Shown here: one piece after another, positions 35,721-48,918 of the stretch | Layout: each line of letters opens with the position of its first letter | Numbering within the stretch: position 1 is the stretch's first letter | DNA from: Periplaneta americana | Taxonomy: Eukaryota; Arthropoda; Insecta; Blattodea; Blattidae | NCBI RefSeq assembly: GCF_040183065.1 | Contig: NW_027185501.1 | Span: 1,266,001-1,330,000 of the forward strand | Direction: 5' to 3' | DNA: 64,000 bases | Position numbers and translations under genes: made by a program | Notes under the pieces: model-generated | Seen by the model: only the letters and a program-made list of their open reading frames with translations | Databases searched by the model: none | Told to the model about the DNA's origin: nothing

Positions 35721-36285
35721 AATATTATATTACTAGCCGTACCCGTGCGCTCCGCTGCACCTGTTAGAAATAAATATAAAATAATTACATAATTAAAATA
35801 GGGCGTTTGATACATGGAACAACTTTTACAACAGCGCAAGATAATCTGCTTCGCTCATTACCCAATTTTTTTTTGCATTGCATTTATTGCATATATATTT
35901 TACGTTTTTTAACACGATTCAATTGAGCATAGTTAAAATTTGAATTATAAAATAATGGATTGCTAAGCTAACGTACTATTACTGCATACTACATCTATAC
36001 ACTCTCGTTGTTCGTTAATTCTCTGAGATTAAAATGAGTGTACATAAATATTATTGTGACAGCTGCGTCAGGATTCGAACGCGTGTCCGACAGGACGCGC
36101 AGCAGACGAAACGTTGGTCGCTTAGGTGTGGCGGACGTACGGGGAGCGTTTGCAGCCGAGAGGGCAGAGGGGCGGTGTACTACGACGCGGCGAGGGGAAG
36201 TTGCGCGCTCATCTGGTGCTTGCCGAAAGGGGAGCAGCAGCGCGACAGATTCTTCGAGAATGGTATCTCTAGAAACCCGTGGAAA

Positions 36286-36688
36286 CAGTATTGCCAACTG
36301 GACGGAAATTCCGTCAAAGCTGACGGGGAAAAAATGGCTTTGACGGGTGACGGATTTTCTGGCGGAGTTTACGATTTACATCATCTTTTGACTTTTTAGC
36401 TGCTGTCATTTTAGTTGTTTAATTTTGGAAATATTTTACTATTTCTTTGAACAGCCTTGCCTGTGTCATATCATGTTAAAGAATCTCCTGTTTCAGATTT
36501 CCTCATAATCAATTCAGAAGTTGACGAATTATTATTTTAATCAAGATTGGTAGGTAAGTTGTGTTAAAATTTGCTTTTTATTTGTGTACAGATACGTATA
36601 TTGAGTGGGTCTTTTTTATTTTGACAGATTCTGACGGATTTCCAGGTGTTAAACTGAAGGGGATACAATTTATGTGTTGGCAACACTG
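36286..36688. mobile_element. hAT-like MITE inside the 5' LTR, 403 bp
   Basis: Ends CAGTATTGCCAAC and GTTGGCAACACTG are inverted repeats with one mismatch. The 8-bp duplication CGTGGAAA is at 36278-36285 and 36689-36696. An 8-bp TSD with CAGTG-type ends fits hAT. Confidence 0.85.
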
Positions 36689-36888
36689 CGTGGAAATTTT
36701 CAGAATTGTAGTTAGGTTATAAATTACGACACGCGGGTATGGTCAGTTGACAGCAAGCCAGCCGTGTGTACCGGAGTTCGACTTGAGTGTGTGTCCGCAA
36801 CTGTGTGAGCATCCAAAGACCTGAGTTCAAGTGCAGTGGACCGCAGTTGGAGGGACCTGAGTTCGAAGTTCAGTGGACTGTCTCTGAA

Positions 36889-37144
36889 TTTATTTTAGTA
36901 GGTTACTTTACGACGCTTTATAAACAGCTTAGGTTATTTAGCGTCTGAATGAAATGAAGGTGATAATGCCGGTGAAATTAGTCCGGGGTCCAGCACCGAA
37001 AGTTACTCAGCATTTGCTCATATTGGGTTGAGGGAAAACCCCGGAAAAACCCTCAACCAAGTAACTTGCCCCGACCGGGAATCGAACCCGGGCCACCTGG
37101 TTTCGCAGCCAGACGCGCTGACCGTTACTCCACAGGTGTGGACT
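36889..37144 (-). mobile_element. SINE family A copy 4, inside the 5' LTR
   Basis: TSD CTGTCTCTGAA at 36878-36888 and 37145-37155. The 3' LTR lacks it, showing insertion after the LTR element arrived. Confidence 0.93.
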
Positions 37145-37483
37145 CTGTCTCTGAAGGTCTGTGGTTCGAGATACTGTGAACTCGAGTGACTGAGCTAGAA
37201 GAACTCTGAACTGAGAACTGACAGTTCTGATTTGTAAATAGTGCTTGTGAACATTAGTTAAAATTAACAGTTCATTGTTGTTCTCAATAATCCAAGTAAA
37301 TTGTCATTGTCGTCTGTGGAGTGCAATAACGAATACTGTGTTGCTGTGTGGAGAGCAAATCCCATTGTTGACGGGAGTAGAATTAAATTGTAGAAGGTGA
37401 AGAGTTATTGTTGGAAGAATAAACTACATTGTTGTTCAGTATAAAATTTACAATGGTGTCAGAATCGGGACATTATCGACATA

Positions 37484-38560
37484 ATGGAGAACCTACAGCA
37501 GATCCTGGAAGCCATCAAGAAAATGAACAAACACATCAGTGAGGTGAAAAGCGACATAAGTGGAGTGAAAAACGACATAAGTGACGTAAAAGCAGAGGTG
37601 AAGAACGACATACGTGAAGTGAAAGCAGAAATGAAAGACGACATGAAAAAGCACATAAGTGAAGTTAAGAACGACATAAGTGAAGTGAAAACTGAGATGA
37701 AAAGTGACATAAGTGAAGTGAAAGGCGACATAAGCGGAGTGAAAGTTGACGTCACTACGCAAGTTGGAAGCGTTTCGGACCACGTAGATGGAATTGTCGT
37801 CATCGTGAGAGACGAACTTGGACCAACATGCTGTAGAAAACAAGCACATCCTCGCGTTGGTGGATCGCCAGGCAAGAGAACAAAAACAGATAGTTGCCGA
37901 GGAGGTTCGATGTGCCATGCAAGAAGCGGCCACAGAGTTGAGGACTCCATATAGTGGCCCTGCGGAACCATCGCCTTCAGTCAGACATTCGAACGTCAAG
38001 ACCCCGAAGTTCGACGGTACGATGTCTTGGGCGATATTCCGTCGCCAGTTCGAGGCCATTGCAGAACACAATGGATGGACGCCATCGGAGAAAACCACTC
38101 AGCTGCTGGCCGCGATTCAGGGACAGGCGTCGGAGATTCTTCATTGTGTTCCAGAAGATGGGAAAGCCATGGCAGCCATGGAGGGACGTTATGGTGACAA
38201 TCAACTGGCGGCAGCATTCAGGACCCAACTGAAAACGAGGGTCCAACAGTCAGGCGAGTCCCTGCAAGAATTTGCAATGGCAGTGGAACAACTGGCCCAT
38301 AAGGCCCTCAGGGGCATACCACCTAACTTCGTCGCTGGAGAGGCGGCCTACACCTTCGGCAGCGGAGTTCGAGATCCCGAAATCAGACAACAGCTACTCT
38401 TAGCACAGCATCGTACCATCAACGCAGCTCTGGCGGCGGCCCTCAGGATGGAGGCAGCAAAGTTGACTGCGAACGTCTCGGCATCGCACCGGATTAGGAG
38501 CGTCGCGGCGGCCGACGTCGAGGAACGTCAACCGATGTCACCCTAGCGACGTAGACGAGG
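37484..38560 (+). mobile_element. LTR fossil: gag region
   Basis: Begins MENLQQILEAIKKMNKHIS, followed by a long coiled-coil-like stretch of SEVK/SDIS repeats. A capsid-like part follows (SWAIFRRQFEAIAEHNGW ... LQEFAMAVEQLAHKAL). A zinc-knuckle-like Cys stretch may follow near 38570. Fossil, broken. Confidence 0.85.
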
Positions 38561-38649
38561 GGTGCCCACCTGCTGGCCCTGCGGCGTACCTGGACACCTA
38601 AGGAGGGACTGTGACCGATCTGGTCACAAACAGGAAAACTGAAAGGGGG

Positions 38650-41600
38650 CGATGCGATGAGGGACACGTCGGCGCCGTCATCACCATCCCCTCGGCTGAT
38701 CTTGAAGACGGTTAGCAGAAGATGCGACGATGGGCTGATTGCTGACGGATGGATAAGAGGCCTCCCATGCAGAGTACTGGTAGACACCGGGGCGTCGCTC
38801 ACCATCGCCAGACCGGAAGTCGTGCGTGGCCTACCTGGGAGAACGCCACTGCGCCGATATGAGCTACGTACTGCCTCGGGCGAGAGCCTGCCCATCCAGA
38901 AAGAGGTTTTCCTGGATTTGACCTTGGGAAAGAAAGAGGAGACTGGAGATGTGGGTGTTCGTCGCCAACATTACTGAAGACGTCATCCTGGGACTCGATG
39001 CCATGCGGATCTTCGTTGCAACGGTGGACATCCGGCGCCGTATCCTCTGTTTTGGTCAGGATGAAGTGTTCCTGAGGGACGTCGAAGAGCAACCCATGGC
39101 CAGCAGACTCACCTTGGAGAATCAGGCTGCGAGATGGTGGTGACGGCAAGACTGGACGGACACCCTAAGAGAAACTTGCTCCTCGATTCGCAGAGAACTC
39201 CGATAGATGGGGTTTATGTGGCCAGATCCCTACTCCCGAATCAGAAGATGGTACCGGTGAGGGTCCTGAATGTTACCAATCGGGACAAGAAGGTGCCTAG
39301 TGGAACTATACTAGGTAGCGTCGAGCCGGTGGTGTCTGTGACGTCTCTGGCAGATAACGAGGAGTGTCACCGACCACGTCCAGATCTAGACCCATCTCTG
39401 AAAGAGCTGGCTCGAGAATTGGCGGAGAATTTAAGCAAAGGAGAAAGAAGACAAGTCCACGATCTACTGACAGAATTTCAAGACGTGTTCAGTCTGTCTG
39501 AAAACGACTACGGGAGAACGGAGAAAGTTCAGCACCGCATCGACACCGGAAATGCTCGCCCAATCAGACAACCTCCTCGACGCGTCCCTCTAGCTAAACA
39601 GAGGGAGACTGACAGACAACTGGAGGGCATGAAAGCAAGATGAGTCATCGAGGAATCCGACAGCCCTTGGTCATCACCTGTGGCGCTGGTGAAGAAGAAG
39701 AATGGGGACCTGCGTTTCTGCGTGTACTACAGAAGACTGAATGACGTCATCAAGAAGGACTGCTCTCCCCTTCCACGAATTGACGACACCTTGGACACCC
39801 TGGCCGGAGCAGAGTGGTTTTCGACGTTGGATCTCAAGTCAGGATACCGGCAGGTGGCGCTACATCCGGAGGACAAGGAGAAAACGGCATTCTCTACAGG
39901 CCAGAGACTATGGCAGTTCACCGTTATGCCGTTCGGCCTCTGCAACGCCCCAGCTACATTCCAGAGACTAATGGATTCCGTAATGAGAGGCCTCACATAC
40001 GACACCTGTTTGCTGTACCTTGATGACGTCATCGTGGTCGGCAAGACTTTTGGCGAACAGCTGTTGAACCTGAGGAAAGAGTTCGAGAGACTGCGACAAG
40101 CCAGGCTGAAGTTGAACCCGAAGAAATGTCATCTGTTCCAGTAGAAGGTCAGCTACCTGGGGCACGTAGTAGGGACCAACGGAGTGGCCATGGACTCGGA
40201 GAAGCTCCAAGCCGTCAGAGGATGGCGGAGACCGAGTGAAAAACAAGAGTTGCGCCGCTTCCTCGGCCTCTGAACTTATTACAGAAATTCCGTAGCAGGG
40301 GAATGCCAACATCGCTCAGTCTCTAACCAACTGACATGGGAGAAATGACAATTCCAATGGACGGACGTGGCGGAGTCATCCTTCCAGTCGCTGAAAGAGG
40401 CGCTCTGCACTGCTTCTGTACTGGGATATCCCATCCCTGGAAGGAAGTTCACGCTCGACACGGACGCTAGCAACGTAGGCTTCGGCGGAGTACTCTCTCA
40501 GGAACAGGACGGGCAAGAGAGGGTGATTGCCTACTTCAGCCGAACACTATCCAAAACTGAGAGAAACTACTGCGTGACGCGTAGAGAACTTCTTGCCATT
40601 GTGGAAGCCCTGAAGCATTTCCACAAATATTTGTATGGCCAGGAATTCCATCTGAGGTCAGACCATTCTGCACTCACCTGGTTATTGGGCTTCAAGAATC
40701 TGGAGGGGCAGACCGCCCGTTGGGTTCAACGTCTGCAGGAGTACAACTTCACCTCTGAACACCGACAAGGGAAGAAACATTCCAACGCCGATGCCCTATC
40801 ACGACGTCCGTGCCCGGATGGCTGCAAACACTGCCAAAAAGTAGAAGAAGGAGATGGCGCCCACGCAATCCGAGCAAATGCCGCCCAGCCGAGCCCAGGA
40901 TGTGATAACGCCGCCATAAGGACGGAGCAGCTGGAGGACCCAAACATTGGACAGCTACTGCGTGATGTGGAGTCCGGCCAGAGACCTGTATGGGCTGATA
41001 TCGCCAACCGTAGCACCACTCACAAGAGCTACTGGGCCCAGTGGGAATCCTTCACGGTCAAGGACGGTATCCTGAAGAGGATTTGGGAGTCGGCCGATGG
41101 AAGGACCCGCATAGAACAACTTGTCCTGCCCAGGAGCAAGGTGAAGGAAGTGCTGGAGGAGACTCATGCTGGAGTGTCTGGAGGCCACCTAGGAACCAAC
41201 AAGTCGCTGGACAAGTTAAGACAGAGGTTCTACTGGCTGCATCAGAGAACCGACACGGAACAATGGTGCCAAAGATGCGACACCTATGCAGCCAGTCGCG
41301 GACCAAGGACCCGCAGCAGGGGAGCCATGCAGCAGTACAACGTGGGAGCTCCTTTTGAGACGATCGCCATCGACGTTGCTGGACCGTTCCCGGTCACTGA
41401 TCGCGGGAACCGCTACCTGCTAGTCGCCATGGATTACTTCACAAAATGGCCAGAGGTGTACGCGATTCCCAACCAAGAAGCTTCGACGGTGGCCGACGCG
41501 CTGCTTGACAACTTCATCTGCCGATTCGGGGTGCCCCGGGAATTGCATAGCGATCAGGGGCGCAACTTCGAATCCAACCTGATGGGAGAATTGCTCGAGC

Positions 41601-42190
41601 GTCTAGGGGTGCATAAAACCAGGACCACTCCCCTCCACCCACAGTCCGATGGTATGGTGGAACGATACATCAAAACCGTGGAAGATCACCTGCGGAAGGC
41701 GGTGTCCAACCATCAACGGGACTGGGATGCCAGAGTCCCACTGTTCCTCTTGGCCTACAGAGCTTCAGTCCACGATACAACAGGGATGACACCGGCAAAC
41801 ATGGTCTTCGGGAGAGAGCTGCGCCTGCCCTGTGATCTGCTGTTTGGCACGCCACCCAGCGCCGACCAGCCAGCAACTGACTATGTGGCAGAACTCACCG
41901 AGAAGTTGAATGGAGTCCACCAACTGGCCAGAGAGCATCTCAAGATGGCCAGCGACAGGATGAAAGTGCGCTACGACAGATTAGCCAACTCTGCAGGATT
42001 CCAGGAGGGCGACCTGGTGCGGCTGTATCGACCTACCAGGACCAAAGGAAAATCACCAAAGCTGCTGCGTGCCTGGAATGGACCATACCGCGTGGTGACC
42101 CGTGGTGTACCGCATCCAGCGACAACCTCGAGGGAAGATGATGGTGCTGCATCTGGACCGATTAGCTGCCTACCAAGGGACTGCCCGGGA
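38650..42190 (+). mobile_element. LTR fossil: pol region
   Basis: Order visible: aspartic protease (VLVDTGASLTIA), reverse transcriptase (LDLKSGYRQVAL, MPFGLCNAPATFQ, LLYLDDVIVV), RNase H (TLDTDASNVGFGG, RSDHSALTWLL), integrase zinc domain (HAGVSGGHLG ... CQRCDTY) and DDE core (IAIDVAGPFP, HSDQGRNFES). Fossil, broken. Confidence 0.93.
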
Positions 42191-42214
42191 CGAGCAGCCC
42201 TAAGGAGGGAGCAA

Positions 42215-42956
42215 TGTGACATCTGCGTCAGGATTCGAACGCGTGTCCGACAGGGCGCGCAGCAGACGAAACGTTGATCGCTTAGGTGTGGCGGACATAC
42301 GGGGAGCGTTTGCAGCCCAGAGGGCAGAGGGGCGGTGTACTACGACGCGGCGAGGGGAAGTTGTGCGCGCATCTGGTGCTTGCCGAAAGGGGAGCAGCAG
42401 CGCGACAGATTCTTCGAGAATTGTATCTCTAGAAACCCGTGGAAATTTCCAGCATTGTAGTTAGGTTATAAATTACGACACGCGGGTGAGCAGGAAGAGT
42501 CAGTCAGTTGTTATGGTCAGTGGACAGCAAGCCAGCCATGTGTACCGGAGTTCGACTTGAGTGTCTGTCCGCAACTGTGTGAGCATCCGAAGACCTGAGT
42601 TCGAGTGCAGTGGACCGCAGTTGGAGGGACCTGAGTTCGAAGTTCAGAGGACTGTCTCTGAAGGTCTGTGGTTCGAAATACTGTGAACTCAAGTGACTGA
42701 GCTAGAAGAACTGTGAACTGAGAACTGACTGTTCTGATTTGTAAATAGTGCTTGTGAACAATATTTAAAATTAACAGTTCATTGTTGTTCTCAATAATCC
42801 AAGTAAATTGTCATTGTCTGTGGAGTGCAATAACGAATACTGTGTTGCAGTGTGGAGAGCAAATCCCATTGTTGACGGGAGTAGAATTAAATTGTAGAAG
42901 GTGAAGAGTTATTGTTGGAAGAATAAACTACATTGTTGTTCAGTATAAAATTTACA
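42215..42956 (+). repeat. 3' LTR
   Basis: 742 bp, TGTGAC to TTTACA; matches the 5' LTR outside the two insertions. Near-terminal GAATAAACTACATTG could supply a polyadenylation signal. Confidence 0.95.
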
Positions 42957-43770
42957 TTATTTTAAGAAACACAGAAAACGAATGTACAAAATAGCCTATC
43001 AAATTTTCTGTGCATAAGAAACTATTTTAATCTTACCTGTCCTCGATTTACTCAGACTTTACTGTAATAACATATAACATTAAGTCCGTCTAGAGAAACT
43101 ACACTTTCCAATGGTGAAATAATAATGAATTATACAAATCGGTTAATTTAGCTTCTGATATTACTTCATACAAACACAGAAACAATCTCTGTAGGCTATG
43201 TTTAATAGCTTTCGATTGTTGATGTCCAAGGCCCCTGTTTCGATTTTTGTTGTCCAAGGCCCCTTATACACGACGTCACTTGTTCTTAATTCATTGCACC
43301 GTCTTAGATAGCGTTATTTTAATTTTAAAACTCATTTATCTCATTAAATATCAGTCCTATCAAAATTTTGTAAAGAATGAAACTTATCGGATATCATTGT
43401 CAAAGAATCTTTTGTTATGTAACATTTTTCACAAACATCAATAACAAGCGAGATATTTCGATTTATTTAATTCAGGCCCCCTTATAACCCCCCTTTTAAA
43501 TAAAGTATTTTGAATGCCATATAGCCTAAAATCTAAGTTACAACGAACTTAATTTATATTCCAATTTTCCTATAAATCGGTTCAGCCATTATTGCGTGAA
43601 AAGGTAACAAACATCCAGACAGACAGACAGACAGACAGACATACAAACAAAAATAAGAAAAAACAATTTTCGGTTTCAGGATGGTTAATTATACATGTTA
43701 ACACCAATTATTTTTGGAAAATCGAAAATTACCAGAAAAATTTGGCTACAGATTTATTATTAGTATAGAT

Positions 43771-43842
43771 ATTATATTATATTATATTATATTATATTAT
43801 ATTATATTATATTATATTATATTATATTATATTATATTATAT
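43771..43842. repeat. (TATTA)n microsatellite
   Basis: Pentanucleotide array directly after element D copy a. Confidence 0.9.
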
Positions 43843-44780
43843 TTTCTTTTGACTTATCTGAATACCATCACAATGTTTTCTAAGATAAGTAATTTTACTT
43901 AACGCATTTAATCTGTTTAAATTATTCAGCGTCAACTATATTTTATATGGTTGACCATATCCCTCTCTCTCACGTTCGGGTGATTTCATGCGAAATCGGA
44001 CGGAAAATTAGGAAAATTTACTTAACAGCTTTAATTTTAATTATATTTTTTATACAATTAGAATTGAGAGATGGATTTTTGCGAAATAAGAGACCTCTAG
44101 GTCTAATAATTTTCTTTAAAAAATGCCAAGTTTATGGTATGTGAAGAAAATTGCGTTCTCTAAAATTTAAATATCAACAATACCTCATTTTAAAGGTCTT
44201 ATCTTCCTGAACATACTAATTTGTAGAACATATTTATTTCTGTATAAGGTTAGGACACAGTCGATTTCATGCGTATTTGTGTTATTTTCCCATAAATAAC
44301 ACGATAACTAAAAATATGCCAGTATTGCAAATTTTAAGGACTAATTAATGCAGCTTTCAAATTTTTAAATCAAGTCATACAAGCATAGAAACAGAATATT
44401 TCATACCAGGAAATTAAGTTCTTTATATCTGTTTTGCACGCCAACAACATACAAGTCAAGGTTACGCAAGTTTGCAACGCAACTCTCTGCTTGTTTCAGA
44501 GTGACGTTAGAGAGATGAATGTGGGTGTTCCGTGAACCAGATGTTAGTGGTGACTATCCAATTTAGTAAAGACAATCTTTATTAGTTATTTATAACTTTA
44601 CTGAATTATTCGTGGTTTTCAATTTACATAAGTTCATGTTTTATTTTAAACTATACGCGTTTGAGCAAGTCTTGAATCTTAAACTCGCCGTAACTCTGAG
44701 GCCAGTAAAGATTTTGAGCAGTAATAACTTTTAAAAGTAATTTACATTCTTTCTTAATATTTCTCTCGCTTTGATTCCTA
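43843..44780. other. No gene recognised
   Basis: AT-rich, no clear features. Confidence 0.4.
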
Positions 44781-44782
44781 TA

Positions 44783-45660
44783 TGAATGAATGAATGAATG
44801 AATGAATGAATGAAGAAGCCCGCTGTGTCCCACAAAGGGCTAGGGCCTCCTAAGAAAGGGGAAACTGGCTTATAATTCACGTGGTGAGCTACTCCGCGTA
44901 AGTGATTATACCTGCTATTTGAGTCTAACTACAATGTTCACTTAGTCAATTTCACAGTTTATTGTTCTCTTTGAGATTGTGTCGTAGTTCCTTCCAAGCA
45001 CTTCCGCAGTGAGCGGCACTAGACCAGCGAGCTCTACAAGGTGCTTGAAGAAGGTTGCCTATCTTCTTGCGGCCTGCCTTGGGCCCTCCTGCCTGTGTAG
45101 GGGTCCCACATGGTGGTTATCTGTGCCCATCTGTCGAGTTGTTGCCTCGCCACATATCCTCCCCACTTCCACTCTATGGCTGCAGCACGTTGCCCGAAGT
45201 ATGTACTCTGATGCCGTGATTTCCTGAAGCTTCAAATTCTGTCTCTCAGCGATATGTCTAGTACTTTCCCTTCCATTCTTCTTTGGCATGCTTCAATGTT
45301 TTTTCGCTGTCTTTCTATAAGGAACCAAATTTGGCATCCGTATAGCAGCACTGGCAGGACACAAGTGTTGAGTGCCTCTAGTTTCAGTTTCCGGTTAAGG
45401 CTTTATCGAGGAGTATAAATTTAAGCGACCAGAAAGCCTTCCAAGTCTGTGTCGTTCTCCTTATTTCTTTGTCCATTTTGTGGTGGAATGATACAAGCTG
45501 ACCCAGATATACATATTCGTCCACATACTGAAGTTCTGTTCCATCTACTTCTATTGATCTTGGTGGCTTATTTGACATTATCTTCGTTTCGTTCTGATTC
45601 ATTGAGGGACCAAAGTCTTTTATATAACGTGAAAACAAGTTTATCGTTTTCAAACTTTTG
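44783..45660 (-). mobile_element. LINE family D, 3' part, inverted, GAAT-type tail
   Basis: The minus strand encodes SIEVDGTELQYVDEYVYLGQ, MDKEIRRTTQTWKAFWSLK, then in another frame REITASEYILRA-like (QEITASEYILRATCCSHRV), GRICGEATTRQMGTDNHHV. This is RT thumb and C-terminal sequence of an RTE/F52C9.6-type LINE, broken by frameshifts. The tail, on + strand (GAAT)n at 44783-44812, marks the 3' end. Confidence 0.75.
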
Positions 45661-46302
45661 AAGATGTAAATGTTGAAAAGATCACTTCGAAGTTAGTTTT
45701 TTTCCCCGCTTAAATAAATATTGGTTTAGACTTTTTTTTCTATCCTTTCCTTAGACATATACCTATCAATAAAAAATACATCGCATTTGATTGACTATCA
45801 TAGGAGCCACTGGCGATTTTTACTGAAATACGGTAAATTTAATGCAAGAAAACTAACGGACTTAAACTAGAACAGACTTCACAGAGTTAGGACTAAAGCA
45901 TCTCCTATCCTTCTGTACCAGGGATGCGATGCTTAGTAGTAATTCTGAGCGCGAATATTTTTAAGCTCTCTCTTTATGCGCGGCGCTTTGCTGTCTGAGG
46001 TACATTGCTACTACAACAGTAAGAAGGGTGTGCAGCACATACAATACTATGTTACAGACCATGACAGATCGCGAGCGACATTACAATAAACATTTTAATG
46101 ATGAGTAGAAGGTTCAGTTGTTATACATATATTAAACATGACTGTGAGGTACACTGTTTAATAAGTAAAAAATATGCTATTTGTAAAAAAAAAAGTCAAA
46201 CGTCAGTACAAAATACAACGCAAACACAGGTATATACATTATTATAGAGAAGAGAGAAATTGATTTCAAACTCGGATATCACAGGCGCAATTACTACAAT
46301 AT
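45661..46302. other. No gene recognised
   Basis: AT-rich; nothing supported. Confidence 0.4.
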
Positions 46303-46306
46303 TTAA

Positions 46307-46987
46307 GGGGATACTGTGCTGAAATAATGCTGCAAAATTAACAAAATCCACTCGTTTTGTTTTTATGATCGTAATTATATGTGAGACTATTTTAAATGAT
46401 CTAAGCATATAATCAAGCGTGGCCAAACATACGGTGCGTGAATGAGCTGAGGGAAATTTTTATCTTTTTAATATTGTTTTCTCGACTTTAGAATTTTAAG
46501 CAGTTTATTGTATTGAAAGAACTCCTTGCACAGCAGTTATTGTCAGATTGGTCTGAAACTTCTCAAAGAGGTCAATGAAGTGTTGATAAATAAGATTTAA
46601 TTAGCTTATGAAATATTGATATTAAGTGCCTTCGGGGAGTATTCATATTGCACTCAGATTAAATATGCTGTAACGGTAAATTCATAAATTTAAAAAATTT
46701 ATTGTGACTCTCTATTTAGCCTGAGCTCAAAAAGCGAATTCATTTTTAGTCCCATAACTATTTTCAAGATTATGAGCAAATATGAACTAAACATTTTGAA
46801 AACTTTGACGCAAGGAGCCATTTTAACGACGCGCGACGTCAATATAAAATAGGCCTATATTTTAAAAATGTAATTTCAAAATTATTAGCTCTAGTGGCAC
46901 AACATTTTGTACAGATGATAGTATTGTAGGTTTGCTTATGTACTTTAAATTTCACAAAATTTGGTTTTAAAAATCATATGTGTCCCC
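46307..46987. mobile_element. Candidate piggyBac-like MITE, 681 bp
   Basis: TTAA at 46303-46306 and 46988-46991; ends GGGGATAC and GTGTCCCC are inverted repeats with one mismatch. No coding sequence. The short repeats keep this tentative. Confidence 0.4.
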
Positions 46988-46991
46988 TTAA

Positions 46992-48918
46992 ATGGTTAAA
47001 GACCCCAAAGTTTACGATGGCACTTCAATAGCATAATTTAATGAATTTGTTTTTCCGCGTGATGTGTTCTTAGTTTCCTTAGAGTGAATTTTGAGATCCA
47101 CCGAAGTTTTGGTGTAATACAATTAAATTTAAACCTAGAGTACCGTATATAAAAAGGAAATTTATTTTCAATGTAAACATAAATATTTTAAAAACAATTA
47201 ACCTTTTCTCTTTCCCTTTTTGTTCTTAAAACTTCTCTCCTTTGCAATTTAGTGAGCCCACGAAATTTTATATGTACGGAAAATGGTGGTTTCCTTTGCC
47301 AGGAACCATTTAAATCAGGAAAAAGTATTGTACGTACTGTACATTTGCGCCAGCAATAATTATCAAACTAAATCAGTTTTGACATAAATGTACAGTAAAT
47401 TTGATCAGATTCTCTCTTTCAGGAACAGGGTTATTCACACCCAATGTCTCTTCGAAGGCTGAAAAAATTTAGTGCCTGTAAGTTTGTGACATAGGTGATA
47501 AATGAATTGTATATTTTGTTAGGAAGACGACGAACAGCATATTCAACGTCTACAAATATCTATGAAATAAGATACGGGTCCTAAATTTTAGTATGAGAGC
47601 TCTTAGGTGCCCGTTTATGCGCTGTACAGATAAGACAAAATAATGTATTACATTTCGAACTAGACGAAAAACCGTCAATCTCAATACTAACCTATAAATC
47701 AATACACTATCGACGACAATTAGATGTCAGTTTACTGATAGGATCTGTGAAGGAAACTCATATAGCATGCTTTTTTAATACAGGGATATTATTTCATTTT
47801 TACTTCAATTTTTATTGTACCTGAGTTTTTTAATGTACTTTACTCCCACCCTCTCTACCAGTAAATTTACAACCGTCCACCACACAGAACCAATGCCGCG
47901 TATACAGTCAAAGTCGCCTTACGATCGTAGTAAACAGTAGGCCTACTGAGTTAGTGAGTATAGTATGTTCCAGAAATGTGTTCGCATTTTCCAGTGACGA
48001 AAGAGCTTTCAATATTGAATCATATTTTCGCACAGGTACTGTCGTCCGTTTGCCTACGTTGCATCCCTGTTTCCCCCATCCGCTTTCGCTCGCCCCTCTT
48101 TAAAGGCTAGTGGCTGGGCTGTCATAGTTCTTTTCTGAAAACATTTATTTCTGTTAGGAATTGGACGTCTACATAATATTATACAACTGTTTAAAATAAC
48201 CTAAATAAAAGGGCCTCATTAAGTAATTAACTGTCACGTGACTTCCCCCCTTTCTACGACCCTGCGACAAAACCACTTGGATGGACAGTAGATAGCATGG
48301 TTGAGTAATTTTACCTTTTCGGATCGGGCAGAAGTGAAGATTGAATTTACAGTACGTAATGTACTCTTTTATAGAGTAGGTACAGAATTATTTCAAAATG
48401 AGTTACTAGTACGAAGGACGAAACTGGTAATTTGAATTAGGTACAATAGTCTATAGTGCGATAATATCCACAAAAGAGCTGAAGCCTGTATCTAAATGAA
48501 CGGCCATCATTTTAAAAAATGTGTTTAAATGTCCATATTATGATTATTTTTCAGTTTAACTTCATTCTCTATATTGTACGCTAATGTGCTGTAGACAGTA
48601 GGCCTATTGTATACACTGCATAATGAATACGCCCGAATGGATAGCTCAGTTCGTAAGTAAAATCACTTATTGTTAATACAGTACTGTATTTTGGTTAAAC
48701 AAAAACCCAATGAAAATTATCAAACTCAAAATCGCGATATTTCCTAGTTTACGTAAATTGATGTAGGCCTACTCATTTTCTTCCCTCCTATACCTAATAA
48801 ATTGATATGTTTGCATTTTACGCCAGTATCATCGAACTCCAGTTCGTGGAAGGGATAGCAGACGGCGTTTCCGGTTCTCAACCGTTAATCCAAAGGTATA
48901 GCCATGTTAATATTAGAA
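46992..48918. other. No gene recognised
   Basis: AT-rich; three TAGGCCTA palindromes between 47938 and 48771. No exon or element supported. Confidence 0.4.

Larger units (their letters stand above)
36055..37452 (+). repeat. 5' LTR, enlarged by two insertions
   Basis: Starts TGTGAC and ends TTTACA. It is 1398 bp against 742 bp in the 3' LTR; the excess is the MITE at 36286-36688 and the SINE at 36889-37144. Confidence 0.93.
36055..42956 (+). mobile_element. Ty3/gypsy LTR retrotransposon fossil
   Basis: Complete in outline: two LTRs, TTAT target duplications (36051-36054, 42957-42960), a likely primer binding site just after the 5' LTR, gag, pol and a purine tract AAGGAGGGAGCAA before the 3' LTR. 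Pol order protease-RT-RNase H-integrase marks Ty3/gypsy. No envelope gene is visible. It is broken, with at least five breaks in its frames, so inactive. The LTRs differ by about 3-4 per cent in the first 230 bases, suggesting moderate age. The 5' LTR was later hit by a MITE and a SINE. Confidence 0.95.
35732..43770 (+). mobile_element. Interspersed element family D, copy a, split by an LTR fossil
   Basis: Left part 35732-36054 starts ACTAGCCGTACCCGTGCGCT. Right part 42957-43770 has ATCGGTTCAGCCATT, ACAG repeats near 43618-43642 and the end CAGATTTATTATTAGTATAG. The copy at 48919-50363 has both ends with no LTR element between, so it gives the uninterrupted order. Helitron-like or another non-coding family; I cannot decide from ends alone. 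Confidence 0.7.

Noticed and set aside
37459-38098. Minus-strand frames of 170-201 codons opposite gag
   Set aside because: Shadows of the gag coiled-coil repeats; the plus strand carries the recognisable protein.
42480-42956. Host promoter or UTR because of balanced base composition
   Set aside because: It is LTR sequence, present also in the 5' LTR.
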